64,000 bases of DNA, taken from NCBI GenBank assembly GCA_002869385.1, contig PKTB01000010.1, positions 62,001-126,000 of the forward strand. The letters are read 5' to 3'. The position numbers were made by a program, and so were the translations under genes. Positions 41,675 through 52,544 of the stretch are shown one piece after another. The stretch is from Marinilabiliales bacterium (lineage in GTDB: Bacteria > Bacteroidota > Bacteroidia > Bacteroidales > ML635J-15). The first letter of the stretch is position 1, and every line of letters begins with the position of its first letter. Under the pieces are notes generated by a model. The model was not told where the DNA came from. It searched no databases and was given only the letters and a program-made list of their open reading frames with translations.

Positions 41675-42955
41675 TCACTCTATGAGTGATTTATAAACTT
41701 CTTTTACTTTGTATGCAGAATTTTCCCATCTGAGATTTTCAACTTCTACCTTACCATATTTCTTAAACATTTTAGATAAGCCTTCATAATGAAGCATTCC
41801 ATAAATTGCATCGGCCATATCTTCAATATCCCAGAAATCTACTTTAAGAGCATGTTTTAGTACCTCTGCAACACCAGACTGTTTGGAAATTATTACAGGC
41901 ACATCCGACATCATAGCTTCTAATGGAGAAATTCCAAATGGTTCGCTAACAGATGGCATTACGTAAACATCACTCATGCTAAACATCTGGAATACTTCTT
42001 TACCTTTAAGAAATCCAGCAAAATGAAATTTGTCTGCAATTCCTAGTTGGGCAACTCGTTTAATCATCTTGTTTAGCATATCACCACTACCTGCCATTAC
42101 AAACCTTACGTTTGGATCTTTGTCAATAACAAGTTTAGCGGCTTCAATAAAATAATCAGGACCTTTCTGGAAAGTAATTCTACCTAAGAAAGTTACTATT
42201 TTTTCCTTAACGCCTTTTGATATATTTATATCTGGAAGGCTGATCGGCTCAACAGAATTATGAACAGTTACAACTTTATCGGGATGAATACCATATTTGT
42301 TGATGACAATATTACGAGTTAGATTGCTTACTGCTATTACTTTATCGGCAGCTTCCATTCCCGTCTTTTCGATATCGTAAACTTTCTGGTTAACATTTTC
42401 ACCACTTCGGTCGAACTCTGTTGCATGCATATGGACAACCAAAGGTTTTCCTGACACCGCCTTTGCAGCAATTCCTGCAGAATATGTTAACCAATCGTGA
42501 GCATGGATTACGTCAAAATCATTATTTGCAGCGATATAAGAAGCTATTAATGCATATCTTGCAACTTCTTGGTATAGGTCTTTACCGTATTTTCCGGAGA
42601 ACTTAAAGTTTTTAGCAAAAATCTGTTCTGAAAACTCCGTGTTTTTCAGTATTTTACCTTCAAATATTTTTTTGAACTCTTCAGGATCCATATATGGAAT
42701 AAGGTTTGAACCAACTTCCATATATCTAAAGTTTTCCCATAATTCTTTATTTGCTGTTTTACGTTCAGTAAGAACAACATCTCCAGCATCAGTAAGTTTG
42801 ATATGCGATTGGTCTTCGTCACCATATGCTTTAGGCACAACAAAAAGCACTTAAACATCAAATTTTGAAAGACCTTTTGTTAGTCCATAGCAGGCTGTTC
42901 CCAGACCTCCTGTTATATGTGGCGGAAATTCCCACCCAAACATTAGAACTTTCAT
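41675..42955 (-). CDS. GT4 glycosyltransferase (glycogen synthase-like), with an in-frame TAA
   Basis: A 426-residue GT-B glycosyltransferase. The start is MKVLMFGWEFPPHITGGLG, with the GGLG substrate loop; EPFGISPLEAM is the nucleotide-sugar Glu motif; GRITFQKGPDYFIEAAKL is conserved. TAA at 42851-42853 follows KFDV (codon 35), fitting GAA to TAA. Its ATG overlaps the stop of the debranching gene (ATGA). It is probably the glucan-extending enzyme of this cluster. Confidence 0.88.
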
Positions 42956-44913
42956 TTTTTTGCCTCCGTGTTTTCGTTTTTGTATTCTTTAATCATGTGA
43001 TGAATTCTTATCAATTCTGCCACACTCCATGCTTGAGAAATTGAACCTCTGGGAGTGTGTGGTGGGTCTCCGTCATAAATTTCTGAAATTGAACCGATTC
43101 CTGCAACAGTCATTTCTTCTTCAAATCCATTAAATATTTTTTCGATAAAATGTAAGGCACTTTTACCATGTATATTCAGGTATGCTTTAGAAAAGTGTCC
43201 TAACAGCCAAGGCCATGCAGTTCCCTGATGATATGCACTATCTCTTTGTTCCTGATTTCCTATGCATTGGCCTTTAAAGTCTGGATTGTCGGGGCTCAAG
43301 CTTCTAATACCTTTAGATGTTAGTAATCCTTTACGAACAGATTCAAGAACTCTTTCTTGTTTTGTTTCGGACAATGGAGAGTAAGGCAGAGAGCATGCAA
43401 ATATTTGGTTTGGTCTGATTTTGCAATCAACATAATCGTAGGTTACATAATCAGCAAGGTATTCTCTTTCGTCGCACCAGAATCTTTCGAGGAAAGAAAG
43501 CTTTGTGACTTCAGGAATATATGCCCAGTCATTTATAAACTTTTCGTCTCCTGCAACTTCTGCTAATTCGAGAGCAAATTTTACAGCATTATACCAAAGA
43601 GCATTTATTTCGACGGCAAAACCATGACGTGGAGTAACGGGTTTTCCTGCTACAACAGCATCCATCCATGTTAAAGCTTTTCCTGCCTCACCAGCCCATA
43701 TTAATCCGTTATCATGCATCTTGATGTTAAAATGTGTTCCAATACGGTAATGCTCAAGAATATGCTTCATTTTTTTACCGTAATCTTTCCAGATTGTCTT
43801 TTTATCATCAATAAATTTTGAATATTCCTGAAGTGTCCAAAAAAACCATAAAGGTGCATCAACCGAATTCATTGCTGTAGAACCTCCTGAACCGATGTTT
43901 GGAAATAATCCATCTTTAAGATCAGAAGTCATGGTGTCAAGAACATCTTTACAGGTTTTTACATCTCCGTTGTATAATGTAAGTCCGGGTAATGAAATAA
44001 AAGTGTCACGTCCCCATCTCCCAAACCAAGGAAACCCTGCAATGATTTCAGTTTTTCCATGACGCTTGTATATAAATTGTTGAGCAGCACTTTTAAGGCA
44101 ATCCTCATAGGTTAATCTTGGATCTCTTTTCTTTAATGCAGAATTGAAACTTTTGGTAATAGAAGCGGATTTTGCTTCTTTTAAACCTGCGGAGAAGATA
44201 ATGCTTTCACCTTTTTTGATTTCCATCTCAAAATATCCCGGAACATATAAATCTTCCTGAAATTCATATCCTCGATTTTGTTCTTCAATGTATTCTACAT
44301 TATAATACCAGTCAGGAACATGAATGTATTCAACTTTTTTGTTGAACTGCATATAAAGTGACTTATATCCATCATACATCCTGACTTTTATTCCGTTGTC
44401 AACAGATGTATATTTTTTATTGACAAACATGTTTGATTTACTAAGTTGGTGTACGTTTCTAAAAGCAAGAAATGGTTTAAGCTTAAGTGTTGTTTTTGAA
44501 TGAGCATCCAATAAAGTGTGCTTAATCATTATTCGATCGTCTTCAGTTAAAATGCGTTCTACTTGCAAAACAACGCCGCCAACTCTATAAATAACTTTAG
44601 GTATTATATCGACTTCAAAATCTCTGACATATTTGTGTCCTTTTGGTTCGTAAATGCCCGGATATTTTCTTATTCCAAGATTAAAAGAAGCATCATGTTG
44701 AGTTACTGTTGCATCGAGAGCTGAAAGCATGACATGGTTTTGGTCATCAATATCTTCCATAGGGCATACTAATAAACCATGATATTTACGTGTATTGCAA
44801 TTGATTAGCGTTGTACTGGCATATGTGCCTGCACGGTTTGTTCGTAAAAGCTCACGACTTAATGAATATTCCAGATTTACAAGTTGTTTCTTGTCAAATT
44901 TTATAATGCCCAT
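42952..44913 (-). CDS. Glycogen debranching enzyme (amylo-alpha-1,6-glucosidase type)
   Basis: A 653-residue protein with an N-terminal GDE domain (NCNTRKYHGLLVCPM) and a GH133-like (alpha/alpha)6 catalytic part (GFPWFGRWGRDTFISLPGL, DAPLWFFWTLQEY, HQGTAWPWLLGHF). It removes alpha-1,6 branches of glycogen. The ATG at 44913 (MGIIKFDKK) is preferred to a TTG two codons before; a TAAATTTG -7 box lies 14 bases upstream of it. It is first of the four-gene glucan operon. Confidence 0.9.
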   Translation of the reverse strand: MGIIKFDKKQLVNLEYSLSRELLRTNRAGTYASTTLINCNTRKYHGLLVCPMEDIDDQNHVMLSALDATVTQHDASFNLGIRKYPGIYEPKGHKYVRDFEVDIIPKVIYRVGGVVLQVERILTEDDRIMIKHTLLDAHSKTTLKLKPFLAFRNVHQLSKSNMFVNKKYTSVDNGIKVRMYDGYKSLYMQFNKKVEYIHVPDWYYNVEYIEEQNRGYEFQEDLYVPGYFEMEIKKGESIIFSAGLKEAKSASITKSFNSALKKRDPRLTYEDCLKSAAQQFIYKRHGKTEIIAGFPWFGRWGRDTFISLPGLTLYNGDVKTCKDVLDTMTSDLKDGLFPNIGSGGSTAMNSVDAPLWFFWTLQEYSKFIDDKKTIWKDYGKKMKHILEHYRIGTHFNIKMHDNGLIWAGEAGKALTWMDAVVAGKPVTPRHGFAVEINALWYNAVKFALELAEVAGDEKFINDWAYIPEVTKLSFLERFWCDEREYLADYVTYDYVDCKIRPNQIFACSLPYSPLSETKQERVLESVRKGLLTSKGIRSLSPDNPDFKGQCIGNQEQRDSAYHQGTAWPWLLGHFSKAYLNIHGKSALHFIEKIFNGFEEEMTVAGIGSISEIYDGDPPHTPRGSISQAWSVAELIRIHHMIKEYKNENTEAKK

Positions 44914-45126
44914 AACCAAAATTTTTACAAATTTAATTTATTCGCAGCTTTAATAATGTTAATATACATTATCAAATCTTTAAATTTAATTAAAATTTTC
45001 CCTGTCTCTCTCTTAAGATTTGTGATATTCCCTATTTTATAGCAAGCGCAACAAAATTACTAAAAAAATCAATATTAGGCTGATTTATGATAAAATAAAA
45101 CAATTATTTTTACAAAAAAACTTATT

Positions 45127-45471
45127 ATGGCCAAATTTTTAGCAAACGAAGTCCGTAATTCGGAAAATTTTATACACACATTTGAATGCGAAAGTGATAA
45201 TGAACTTGCAACATCAATAGCAATGTTTATGAAAAGCAATGGTTATACCTTATTAGAAGGAAATGTAATGAATGCTACCTATGAAAAAGGGAATCGTACC
45301 ATGCGTTTGCTTTTTGGAGCATTTGTAAAGTATTACAAGATAAGTGTAGATGTCCAAAATGGTAAAGCAAATATTGGATCCGCATCAGCAGGCTTTTCTG
45401 GTGGACTTATTGGCGTTAATCAGGTTAAGAAAGAGGTTTTAAGAATCTCTAATGAGTTGGAGAAGCTGTAG
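45127..45471 (+). CDS. Conserved-looking hypothetical protein, 114 residues
   Basis: Not recognised. It is a small soluble protein, with alpha/beta character (DNELATSIAMFMKSNGYTLLEGNVMNATYEKGNR) and a Gly/Ala/Ser-rich stretch (ANIGSASAGFSGGLIGVNQVKKE). No signal peptide or membrane span. It stands alone, with its stop directly next to that of the leftward DUF58 gene. Confidence 0.75.
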   Translation: MAKFLANEVRNSENFIHTFECESDNELATSIAMFMKSNGYTLLEGNVMNATYEKGNRTMRLLFGAFVKYYKISVDVQNGKANIGSASAGFSGGLIGVNQVKKEVLRISNELEKL

Positions 45472-46797
45472 TTAAATAATCCCCCTCGATTTTATCTCAA
45501 GATATTTATTAATAACATTAACAGTAAGGTTCTCGGGTTTTGTGAGAATTGAAAAAACACATCTTTTCTCGAGTTCTTTTACGATTAATTTTTTCTCGTA
45601 AGCAAACTTTTCAGCAATTGTCTTATCATAGATTTCACGAGTGGTTTTAGCAGGTTTGTTGATTAGCTTCTGAAGCTCTGTGTTTTCAAAAAACACAACA
45701 ACAATAACATGCTGTTTTGCTATTGCCAGAATATAATGCAATTGTCTTTCTAAACCTTCAATGGTTTCAAAATTTGTGTATAAAAACAGTAAACTTCTTT
45801 GACGAATATTAAGCTTAATATCTGCATAAAGCCTGCTGAAATCAGACTCTTTAAAATCGGTTTTAATATTATAAAGAGTCTCGGCAATTAATGCCATCTG
45901 ACTTGTTCTTTTTTAAGCTACAACTCTGTTTTCTACGTTTTTAGAAAAACAAAATAAGCCTGCTTTATCATGCTTTTTAATTATAACATTACTAATAACT
46001 AAAGCAGAGTTTATAGCATAATCCAAAAGGCTTAAACCATTAAATTGCATTTTCATAACCCGGCCTTTGTCAATTATTGAGTAAATAGGCTGCGCTTTTT
46101 CATCCTGAAATTTATTTACCATTAACTTATTTCTTTTTGCTGTAGCTTTCCAGTTTATTGTACGGATATCATCTCCACGCACATATTCCTTGATATGTTC
46201 AAACTCCATTGTATGTCCAATTCTCCTGACCTTTTTTAAGCCTAGTTCGTTTCTGTAGGCAATAGCCATTAGGTCGAATTTGCGTAATTGGATAAATGAC
46301 GGATATGTAGGAACCATTTCGTCCTGGTAAAAAATAAACCTTCTGGAAACAAGCCTTAAAGGACTCTGAACATAAATAAGAAGTCGCCCAAATGTGTATT
46401 CACCTCTTTCTGTAGGATGAAGAAAATACGAAAAACCAATTTCAGAGTTTGCTTTGATTTTCTTATTAATGCTAAAATCACGTTTTTGAAATTGAAATGG
46501 TATTTCATCGATAATATTTAAATGAATAGGTAATGTGTAATTATTTTTCACATAAATATTAATTGGATTATCATCTCCATTTGAAAACTTTTCCGGCAGG
46601 TCTCTTTTGGCAACAATCCCTTTACTAGTGTTAAATAATACAAGAATATCAACAAGAGTAAATACAACTAAAGCAAGTAAAAGTGCGATACTAAGATTGT
46701 ATAAGGGAGCGTAAAAGAATGATAATACAAAAAGAATGATCAATGCAATTATTGCATAGAAAAAATAGAGTTCTATATAAAGGTTTTTAATTCTCAA
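45472..46797 (-). CDS. DUF58 (von Willebrand-like) protein, with an in-frame TAA
   Basis: A 441-residue protein with two N-terminal membrane spans and the DUF58 signature GDDIRTINWKATAKRNKLMVNKF, usually found beside a MoxR ATPase. A TAA at 45913-45915 divides it (VENRVVA-stop-KRTSQMALIAETLY); GAA to TAA restores the conserved run. The start is TTG at 46795-46797, right after the MoxR stop. These proteins act with MoxR in membrane or stress functions, exact role unknown. Confidence 0.88.
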
Positions 46798-47814
46798 TTA
46801 TCTAGGGATTTCGATGTTTTCAATTATCTGATTAACAACTTGTTTGGCTGAGATTCCTTCCATTTCTTTTTCAGGAGTTACAATAACCATGTGGTTGAGA
46901 ACAGGTACAGCACTTCTCTTAATATCTTCCGGGGTAACGAAGTCGCGACCTTGCATTGCAGCAAAAGCCTTTGAAGCACTCATTATTGCAAGCGACGCAC
47001 GAGGAGAAGCTCCAAGATAAAGAAATGGATTTTCTCTTGTTTGAGTTACAATCTTTGCAATATAACTGACAAGTTGTTTTTCAATAAGTATTTCCTGAAC
47101 CTGATTTTGAAACTTTTGAATCTGCTCAGCATTAATTACAGGTTTTACATCGGATAGTTTGTCTGCATTTTTTCTTTCATGATGTGTTTCGATAATTCTA
47201 ATTTCTTCTTCCAGATTTGGATAATCAACCTCAATCTTGAAAAGGAATCGGTCTAGTTGAGCTTCAGGTAAACGATAAGTACCTTCTTGTTCAATCGGAT
47301 TTTGAGTTGCAAAAACTAAAAATGGGGATTCCATATGATAGGTTTTGCCGTCAATTGTTATCTGGCGTTCTTCCATCACTTCGAAAAGTGCTGCCTGAGT
47401 TTTTGCAGGAGATCTGTTAATTTCATCTATCAAAATGATATTTGAAAAAATTGGTCCGTATTTGAAATCAAATTCGCTTGTTTTTAGATTAAAAACTGAA
47501 GTTCCGAGTATATCGGATGGCATAAGGTCCGGGGTAAACTGAATTCTACTAAAATCAACACTCATAGTTCTTGCAATAAGTTTAGCGCTTATTGTTTTTG
47601 CAATTCCCGGAACACCTTCTATTAAGGAATGTCCATTTGCTAAAATTGAAGCAATCAAAAGATTAATCATATCTTTTTGTCCAATAATAACTTTATGTAA
47701 TTCTGTTCTGATTGCAGCAACTGAATTTTGTAATTCGGAAAGATCTATTCTGTTTTGAAAGAATACCTTTTCCTCTTGATTCTCGGCTTGATTTAAATTT
47801 GGATCGTTGTTCAT
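46798..47814 (-). CDS. MoxR-family AAA+ ATPase
   Basis: A 338-residue AAA+ protein of the MoxR type. Walker A is EGVPGIAKT, Walker B is IILIDEINRSPAKTQ, and sensor segments FATQNPIEQEGTYRLPEAQLDRFLFK are perfect for the family. MoxR proteins act as chaperones for metal-centre or membrane complexes. It stands at the head of DUF58 and follows the DUF4350 gene. Confidence 0.95.
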   Translation of the reverse strand: MNNDPNLNQAENQEEKVFFQNRIDLSELQNSVAAIRTELHKVIIGQKDMINLLIASILANGHSLIEGVPGIAKTISAKLIARTMSVDFSRIQFTPDLMPSDILGTSVFNLKTSEFDFKYGPIFSNIILIDEINRSPAKTQAALFEVMEERQITIDGKTYHMESPFLVFATQNPIEQEGTYRLPEAQLDRFLFKIEVDYPNLEEEIRIIETHHERKNADKLSDVKPVINAEQIQKFQNQVQEILIEKQLVSYIAKIVTQTRENPFLYLGASPRASLAIMSASKAFAAMQGRDFVTPEDIKRSAVPVLNHMVIVTPEKEMEGISAKQVVNQIIENIEIPR

Positions 47815-47835
47815 ATGCTATGTCAATTTTTACAA

Positions 47836-49029
47836 TTAAAGTGCTTTACGGTTAAAATTATCAATAAGTCTGTTTAAAGTTATAAGGAATAGCTCATCAA
47901 TTTTATCTTTTTTACTTAAAAAGACAATATAGTGAACTAATTTATCAATTTCTGCCTGATCAACTCCTGATTTTTGATGTAATCGTTTCTTGAAATCCTC
48001 ATTAAGATTACTAGTGTCAATAAAATAAGTTGTTCTTAATTTTTCTAGAAAGAATGCAATCTTATTATTAACAATATCTTTTGTTTCACCTTCGCTATAA
48101 TACAAATCGCCTATAGTTTTAGCAAATTCAATAGATGAGTTAGGTAGTTTTTTTATGACAGGAACAATTCTTTGTCTTCTTCGTGCCATAAAGAAGATAA
48201 AGAGCAATAAACCTGCTAATCCTAAGCGCCATGCAAACCTTAATGATGGTTCACTCATAATATAACGTAGTGTGCTTTGTTGCTCATCCAGGCCTTCTTG
48301 TCTTTTTCCGTCCAAGAATATGTTTTTATTATCAATATATGCAAAAACTCCACTTACATAATCAGCATGATTATTTTTAAGCATATGATAATTAGTGAAT
48401 GCATATGGTTGTGTGTGAAGAAAAATAAATCCATCACCATAACTTACTTTTATAAAGTTGATGTACTCCTCATTGTCAAAACTATGTAAGCCTAAAATCA
48501 CTGTTTTAGATGTGTCAAATGCGCTAAAATAAGACCGTGAAAAACCTAGGTCATATTCATATTTATTTGTGAGTTTTTCATGAGTAAAGTACAATGGTTT
48601 TTTTAAAGTGTCATTGTTTAAATTATATGAAAATTGAACATCAATATTTATATCCAGTTTATCAAGCAAGTCTGTAGAAATATGTTCAGCTGAAATAAAT
48701 AATTTATTTCCGTCATCAACAAAGTCTAGTAATTCTTCTATCGATTCAAAATCAAAATCAACTATTTCATCAATAAATATATAAGTAGTATTGTAACATC
48801 TACCTTCGTCTTTTAGTTTTTCGTAAGGTGTATTTAAAGCATCTTCAATATCTGACTCAGGAAATAGATTTTCTAATTCTGAATGTAAAACATATGTTCC
48901 CCATGGCTTTTTGTGTATTTCGTTAAAAGTTGGGGTCCAGTCGATAGGTTTAGGAATACTACTTTCAATGATAAACAGTATCACTATTAGTAAAACAAAA
49001 ACGCCTATATAAATCCAGGATCTTTTCAT
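47836..49029 (-). CDS. DUF4350-like membrane-anchored protein
   Basis: A 397-residue protein with an N-terminal span (IYIGVFVLLIVILFIIESS), a soluble domain, and a second membrane span (FAWRLGLAGLLLFIFFMARRRQRIVPV). It fits the DUF4350 proteins of the MoxR operon. The soluble part resembles a Rossmann-like fold (LFISAEHISTDLLDK). Start overlaps the next gene's stop by four bases. Confidence 0.8.
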   Translation of the reverse strand: MKRSWIYIGVFVLLIVILFIIESSIPKPIDWTPTFNEIHKKPWGTYVLHSELENLFPESDIEDALNTPYEKLKDEGRCYNTTYIFIDEIVDFDFESIEELLDFVDDGNKLFISAEHISTDLLDKLDINIDVQFSYNLNNDTLKKPLYFTHEKLTNKYEYDLGFSRSYFSAFDTSKTVILGLHSFDNEEYINFIKVSYGDGFIFLHTQPYAFTNYHMLKNNHADYVSGVFAYIDNKNIFLDGKRQEGLDEQQSTLRYIMSEPSLRFAWRLGLAGLLLFIFFMARRRQRIVPVIKKLPNSSIEFAKTIGDLYYSEGETKDIVNNKIAFFLEKLRTTYFIDTSNLNEDFKKRLHQKSGVDQAEIDKLVHYIVFLSKKDKIDELFLITLNRLIDNFNRKAL

Positions 49030-49763
49030 TTTCCGATTGTTTTAAAGAATGAAATAAATCTGGATTCAGCCTCATTAAATGAGCTTTGGTCCAATGTAAA
49101 CTCTCCGTACCAGCAATAGTCGTATATGTATGAAATCTTTTGAAACAGATTCTGAATATGAGTTTTATCGATTTCCATTAAATAGTCCAGATTAGTTTTA
49201 TCTGCATCCCATTCAATAATCTCTTTTTCGGTCAGGACTTTTAATGTTTTAAGGTAATAATATCTAACAGCCAGGTTATAATTATTTTTTAGTACAGCAT
49301 CATTTATAAGCCGGTCAAAATCTGTTTCCATTAAATCAACTTCGATGTTTTCAGTAGCAATTTCCAGCTTGTCAGATTTTTTCCCGAATATCCAGTATCC
49401 TTCTTTTCGGATTAAGGATCTGACAATTAGAAATATTATAAGAACAAGAGCAATATAATATAGTGCTTTGATTATATACTGTGTGATTTTTAAACCTTTT
49501 TGTGTTGGTTTAAAATCAAATATTTTTCTCAAAAGATTGTAAAACCATCTTGTTACTCTTTCGCTCCAGCTTAAACCTTCACTATCTGAGTTGTACTCAT
49601 ATTTAAAATCCTTACTGTCATAATTGTCTTTAAAATCATCAGGAAGATAATTTACAGAGATATCGCTGTTTTTATCAATGTTTAGACTATCTCTATCAGT
49701 GGGAAAAGCTTTTATTGATAAAAGAAAAAAGAATAGGATTATATATATTAGTTTACTCTGCAC
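49026..49763 (-). CDS. DUF4129-like membrane protein
   Basis: A 245-residue protein with a signal peptide-like start (KLIYIILFFFLLSIKAFP), a central span (KALYYIALVLIIFLIVRSLI) and a C-terminal helical part (LKTLKVLTEKEIIEWDADKTNLDYL) typical of the DUF4129 domain. It belongs to the same operon as MoxR/DUF58, overlapping the genes on both sides. Confidence 0.75.
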   Translation of the reverse strand: MQSKLIYIILFFFLLSIKAFPTDRDSLNIDKNSDISVNYLPDDFKDNYDSKDFKYEYNSDSEGLSWSERVTRWFYNLLRKIFDFKPTQKGLKITQYIIKALYYIALVLIIFLIVRSLIRKEGYWIFGKKSDKLEIATENIEVDLMETDFDRLINDAVLKNNYNLAVRYYYLKTLKVLTEKEIIEWDADKTNLDYLMEIDKTHIQNLFQKISYIYDYCWYGEFTLDQSSFNEAESRFISFFKTIGK

Positions 49764-50661
49764 CTAAGCCAATTTGATCGATTTCATTATAAGTTGATGT
49801 GTTTTCCTTTTCTTCAACAAGACTAAAATATACAATGCCTTGCATGAGTTGTAAGGCGATTTGTAAAAAGAAATTTACAATTTGGTATAGTGCCATCGAA
49901 CCAACAAGTAATATTATTGCAAAGACACCACTACTTTGATTGTCCATGCCTAATGTTGCAAGATTGGTAAATATAGAGACAAAAGCATTAAATCCCCAGC
50001 TTAGCAATAATATCATTAGTGTAAAAATGGCAAGAGAGCCAACATTTCTCCAGAATTTGTTAAACATTAAATTCCAGGCATAACCAAAACTACTTCCGAC
50101 AGATTTATCATCTTTAAGATAAGTAAAATAGGCCATGGTGAACCAAAGGTTAAATGCCGAAATAGGAATTAAAACCCCAATAATTGTTAATAGGAAGATT
50201 AAACTTACAATACCAAACAGTAGGCCAACCGGAATAATTATTACCATTACAAAAAGAATATAGATAATTATTTTTCCAATTTTTTCTTTAAAGATAAATC
50301 TGAAAATGTCTTTAAAGTCAAAATCTTTACCTTTTTCATTATATAAAATTAGATATGCGGGAGTGTAAGTGTATTGTATAATTGAGAAAATAATTGCAAT
50401 AATTCCAACAACAGCAGCCAATAATATAAAAAGCATAGCGTATTCATGCATAAAGTCTTCAATTACATTGTCAAAGCCTGTACGATACGAAGCCATTCTT
50501 ACAATTGTAGAGCCAAAAGCAAAAGATATAATTGTCATTATAGCAATAGGGATTCCCGTAAGGATAAAGTAGTGTTTAAAATAGTGTTTCCCGTTTTGCT
50601 TTATAAAAGTAAAAGTGTCATTAAAAAAATCACCAAAACTTCGTTTCTTTAGTAATTGCAT
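49753..50661 (-). CDS. Multi-pass membrane protein of the MoxR operon
   Basis: A 302-residue protein with about six hydrophobic segments, starting MQLLKKRSFGDFFNDTFTFIKQNGKHYF. This start motif (RSFGDFFNDTFxFI) is seen in Bacteroidota membrane proteins next to DUF4129 genes. No catalytic motif is visible; a role in membrane organisation is an inference from the neighbours. Confidence 0.65.
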   Translation of the reverse strand: MQLLKKRSFGDFFNDTFTFIKQNGKHYFKHYFILTGIPIAIMTIISFAFGSTIVRMASYRTGFDNVIEDFMHEYAMLFILLAAVVGIIAIIFSIIQYTYTPAYLILYNEKGKDFDFKDIFRFIFKEKIGKIIIYILFVMVIIIPVGLLFGIVSLIFLLTIIGVLIPISAFNLWFTMAYFTYLKDDKSVGSSFGYAWNLMFNKFWRNVGSLAIFTLMILLLSWGFNAFVSIFTNLATLGMDNQSSGVFAIILLVGSMALYQIVNFFLQIALQLMQGIVYFSLVEEKENTSTYNEIDQIGLGAE

Positions 50662-50709
50662 AGTTTAAATAATTAATGTCAAACATTAGAAACATCAGAT
50701 TGTCTTATA

Positions 50710-51711
50710 TTATTTTCTCGTAAAAAAACTCACTTTAAATTGTTCTTCCTTTTTAATGTTTTCTCTGTGCACAACAGCAGGATAAACGATATAATAAAAA
50801 CTTATAGTTCCAAGAGTGAACAGGATGATTCCCACAGATAACCAGTTTGGCATAACATTACTGTAACGGGTTACATAACCTTCGAGAAATCCTGCAATCA
50901 AGGTAAATGGGATAGTGCTGAAAAATATTTTCACAGAGACACGTATTCCTCTTTTTAAAGATTCATAACGTGAATAAGTTTTAGGAAACAGAATACTTGC
51001 TCCCAAAATAAGGCCGGCCATTGCTTCGATAACAATAGCAAAAATCTCCATTGAACCATGTATCCAGATCACTCTGACGCTTTCCCAGAAAACGTCATAT
51101 TTAAAGAACATATACTGAAAAGCTCCAAGCATTACGCTGTTTTGAAAAAGAATATAAATTGTTCCAAGACCACCGAGTATTCCACCAATAAAATTAAGCA
51201 CTCCAACTCTAAGATTGTTTATTGTAATGCCTATATGTGAGCCCCATCTTGATCCACTTTTATAAATGGCAACGGGGTCACCGTCCTGAATGTTTTCCAG
51301 TGTTGTGTTTACATATGAATCACCAAGAACAAGCCGAATAAAATTGTCATCATATCTTGCAGAAACTACTCCAATGAAAACAAATGCGAAAAAAAAGACA
51401 AAAGCATAAAGCATATATCTGCGATATTCATAAACAAGTAGAGGAACGTCAGTTTTAAAAAAGGATATTATTCGATTGCTTTCTTCTTTTTTTGTTTTAT
51501 ATATTTTTTGAAATGCTCTTGCTGCAAGGTTGTTAAGATATAAAATTGTCTTACTTTTGGGATAATAAGTTTGTGCGTAAGCTAAATCATTCATCAGCTG
51601 AATGTATAATTTAGATAACTCATCAGTATTTGTTTTAGAATTTCCAAAGATTTTTGTTTCAAATTCTAACCATTTTTCCTTATTTTGTTTTATGAAAGCT
51701 GCTTCACGCAT
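50710..51711 (-). CDS. Stage II sporulation protein M-like (DUF95) membrane protein
   Basis: A 333-residue membrane protein of the SpoIIM/DUF95 type with about five spans. The hallmark segment NNLRVGVLNFIGGILGGLGTIYILFQNSVMLGAF is followed by IWIHGSMEIFAIVIEAMAGLILG. Outside spore formers such proteins occur with RDD proteins and the MoxR block, as here. It diverges from the RDD gene with a 23-base gap, so they probably share regulation. Confidence 0.88.
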   Translation of the reverse strand: MREAAFIKQNKEKWLEFETKIFGNSKTNTDELSKLYIQLMNDLAYAQTYYPKSKTILYLNNLAARAFQKIYKTKKEESNRIISFFKTDVPLLVYEYRRYMLYAFVFFFAFVFIGVVSARYDDNFIRLVLGDSYVNTTLENIQDGDPVAIYKSGSRWGSHIGITINNLRVGVLNFIGGILGGLGTIYILFQNSVMLGAFQYMFFKYDVFWESVRVIWIHGSMEIFAIVIEAMAGLILGASILFPKTYSRYESLKRGIRVSVKIFFSTIPFTLIAGFLEGYVTRYSNVMPNWLSVGIILFTLGTISFYYIVYPAVVHRENIKKEEQFKVSFFTRK

Positions 51712-51734
51712 ATAGCGACTAAAATAATACTAAT

Positions 51735-52472
51735 ATGAGTACCATACAAATAAATACAACACAAAATGTGAACATAGATTTTAAGCTTGCAAGCTTTGGT
51801 GAAAGTTTCCTTGCAGGTCTTATAGATGTGTTTGTTATTTTAAGTTATGTCTACATTGTCTCGACAATACTTTCCAGTCTTGGAATTAATGCATATAATA
51901 TGGATTTTTGGTCTTATGTTGCTATTCAGAGCGTATTAATGCTTCCTGCATGGATGTATACCTTATGGTCAGAATTGTTTTTTCGTGGGCAAACTCTTGG
52001 GAAAATGGTTTTGAAGATTAAAGTTGTTAAAGTTGATGGGTATAGCGCATCATTTATAGATTTCTTTATTCGGTGGATAATACGGGCAATAGATGTCTGG
52101 TTTCTTTTTGCTGTTGTAGTAATCGTTTTTATTATCAGCTCAAAAAATAGTCAGAGATTAGGCGGTTTAGCCTCCGGAACAGCAGTTATTAGTCTGAGAA
52201 ATAAATATAAAATCAGTTCAACAATATTAGAAAACCTTGAAAGTAATTATGTTCCGACATATCCATCAGTAATAAATCTAACAGATAAGGATATGCAACT
52301 AATAAAGGATTTGTTTCAGACAGCGCGGAAATCAAATGATGCTGCAATGATGGAGAAATTGAGAATAAAAGTTGAAAATGTAACAAAATACTCAAAACAA
52401 AACCTCTCAGATGCTGCTTATATATCAACTGTAATTAAAGATTATACTCATTATACACAGGATATGGTATAG
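51735..52472 (+). CDS. RDD-family membrane protein
   Basis: A 245-residue protein with RDD signature residues: the R in FFIRWIIRAIDVW and DVF/D in the first span (AGLIDVFVILSYVYIV), with the TLGKMVLKIKVVKVDG loop. Three to four spans lie in the first 150 residues and the C-terminal 80 are soluble. Diverges from the SpoIIM-like gene. Confidence 0.9.
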   Translation: MSTIQINTTQNVNIDFKLASFGESFLAGLIDVFVILSYVYIVSTILSSLGINAYNMDFWSYVAIQSVLMLPAWMYTLWSELFFRGQTLGKMVLKIKVVKVDGYSASFIDFFIRWIIRAIDVWFLFAVVVIVFIISSKNSQRLGGLASGTAVISLRNKYKISSTILENLESNYVPTYPSVINLTDKDMQLIKDLFQTARKSNDAAMMEKLRIKVENVTKYSKQNLSDAAYISTVIKDYTHYTQDMV

Positions 52473-52494
52473 GTGAAGTGAAATTTTCATCCTC

Positions 52495-52525
52495 TTTGTT
52501 TCATCATTCTTTTTTTCTATTTTTG
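52495..52525 (+). promoter_or_regulatory. Bacteroidota-type promoter of asnS
   Basis: TTTG at 52495-52498, 19 bases, then TATTTTTG at 52518-52525: a full match to the TTTG-N19-21-TAnnTTTG consensus, with the -7 box ending 19 bases before the asnS ATG. Confidence 0.75.
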
Positions 52526-52544
52526 CAGACTAAATATTTTCAAA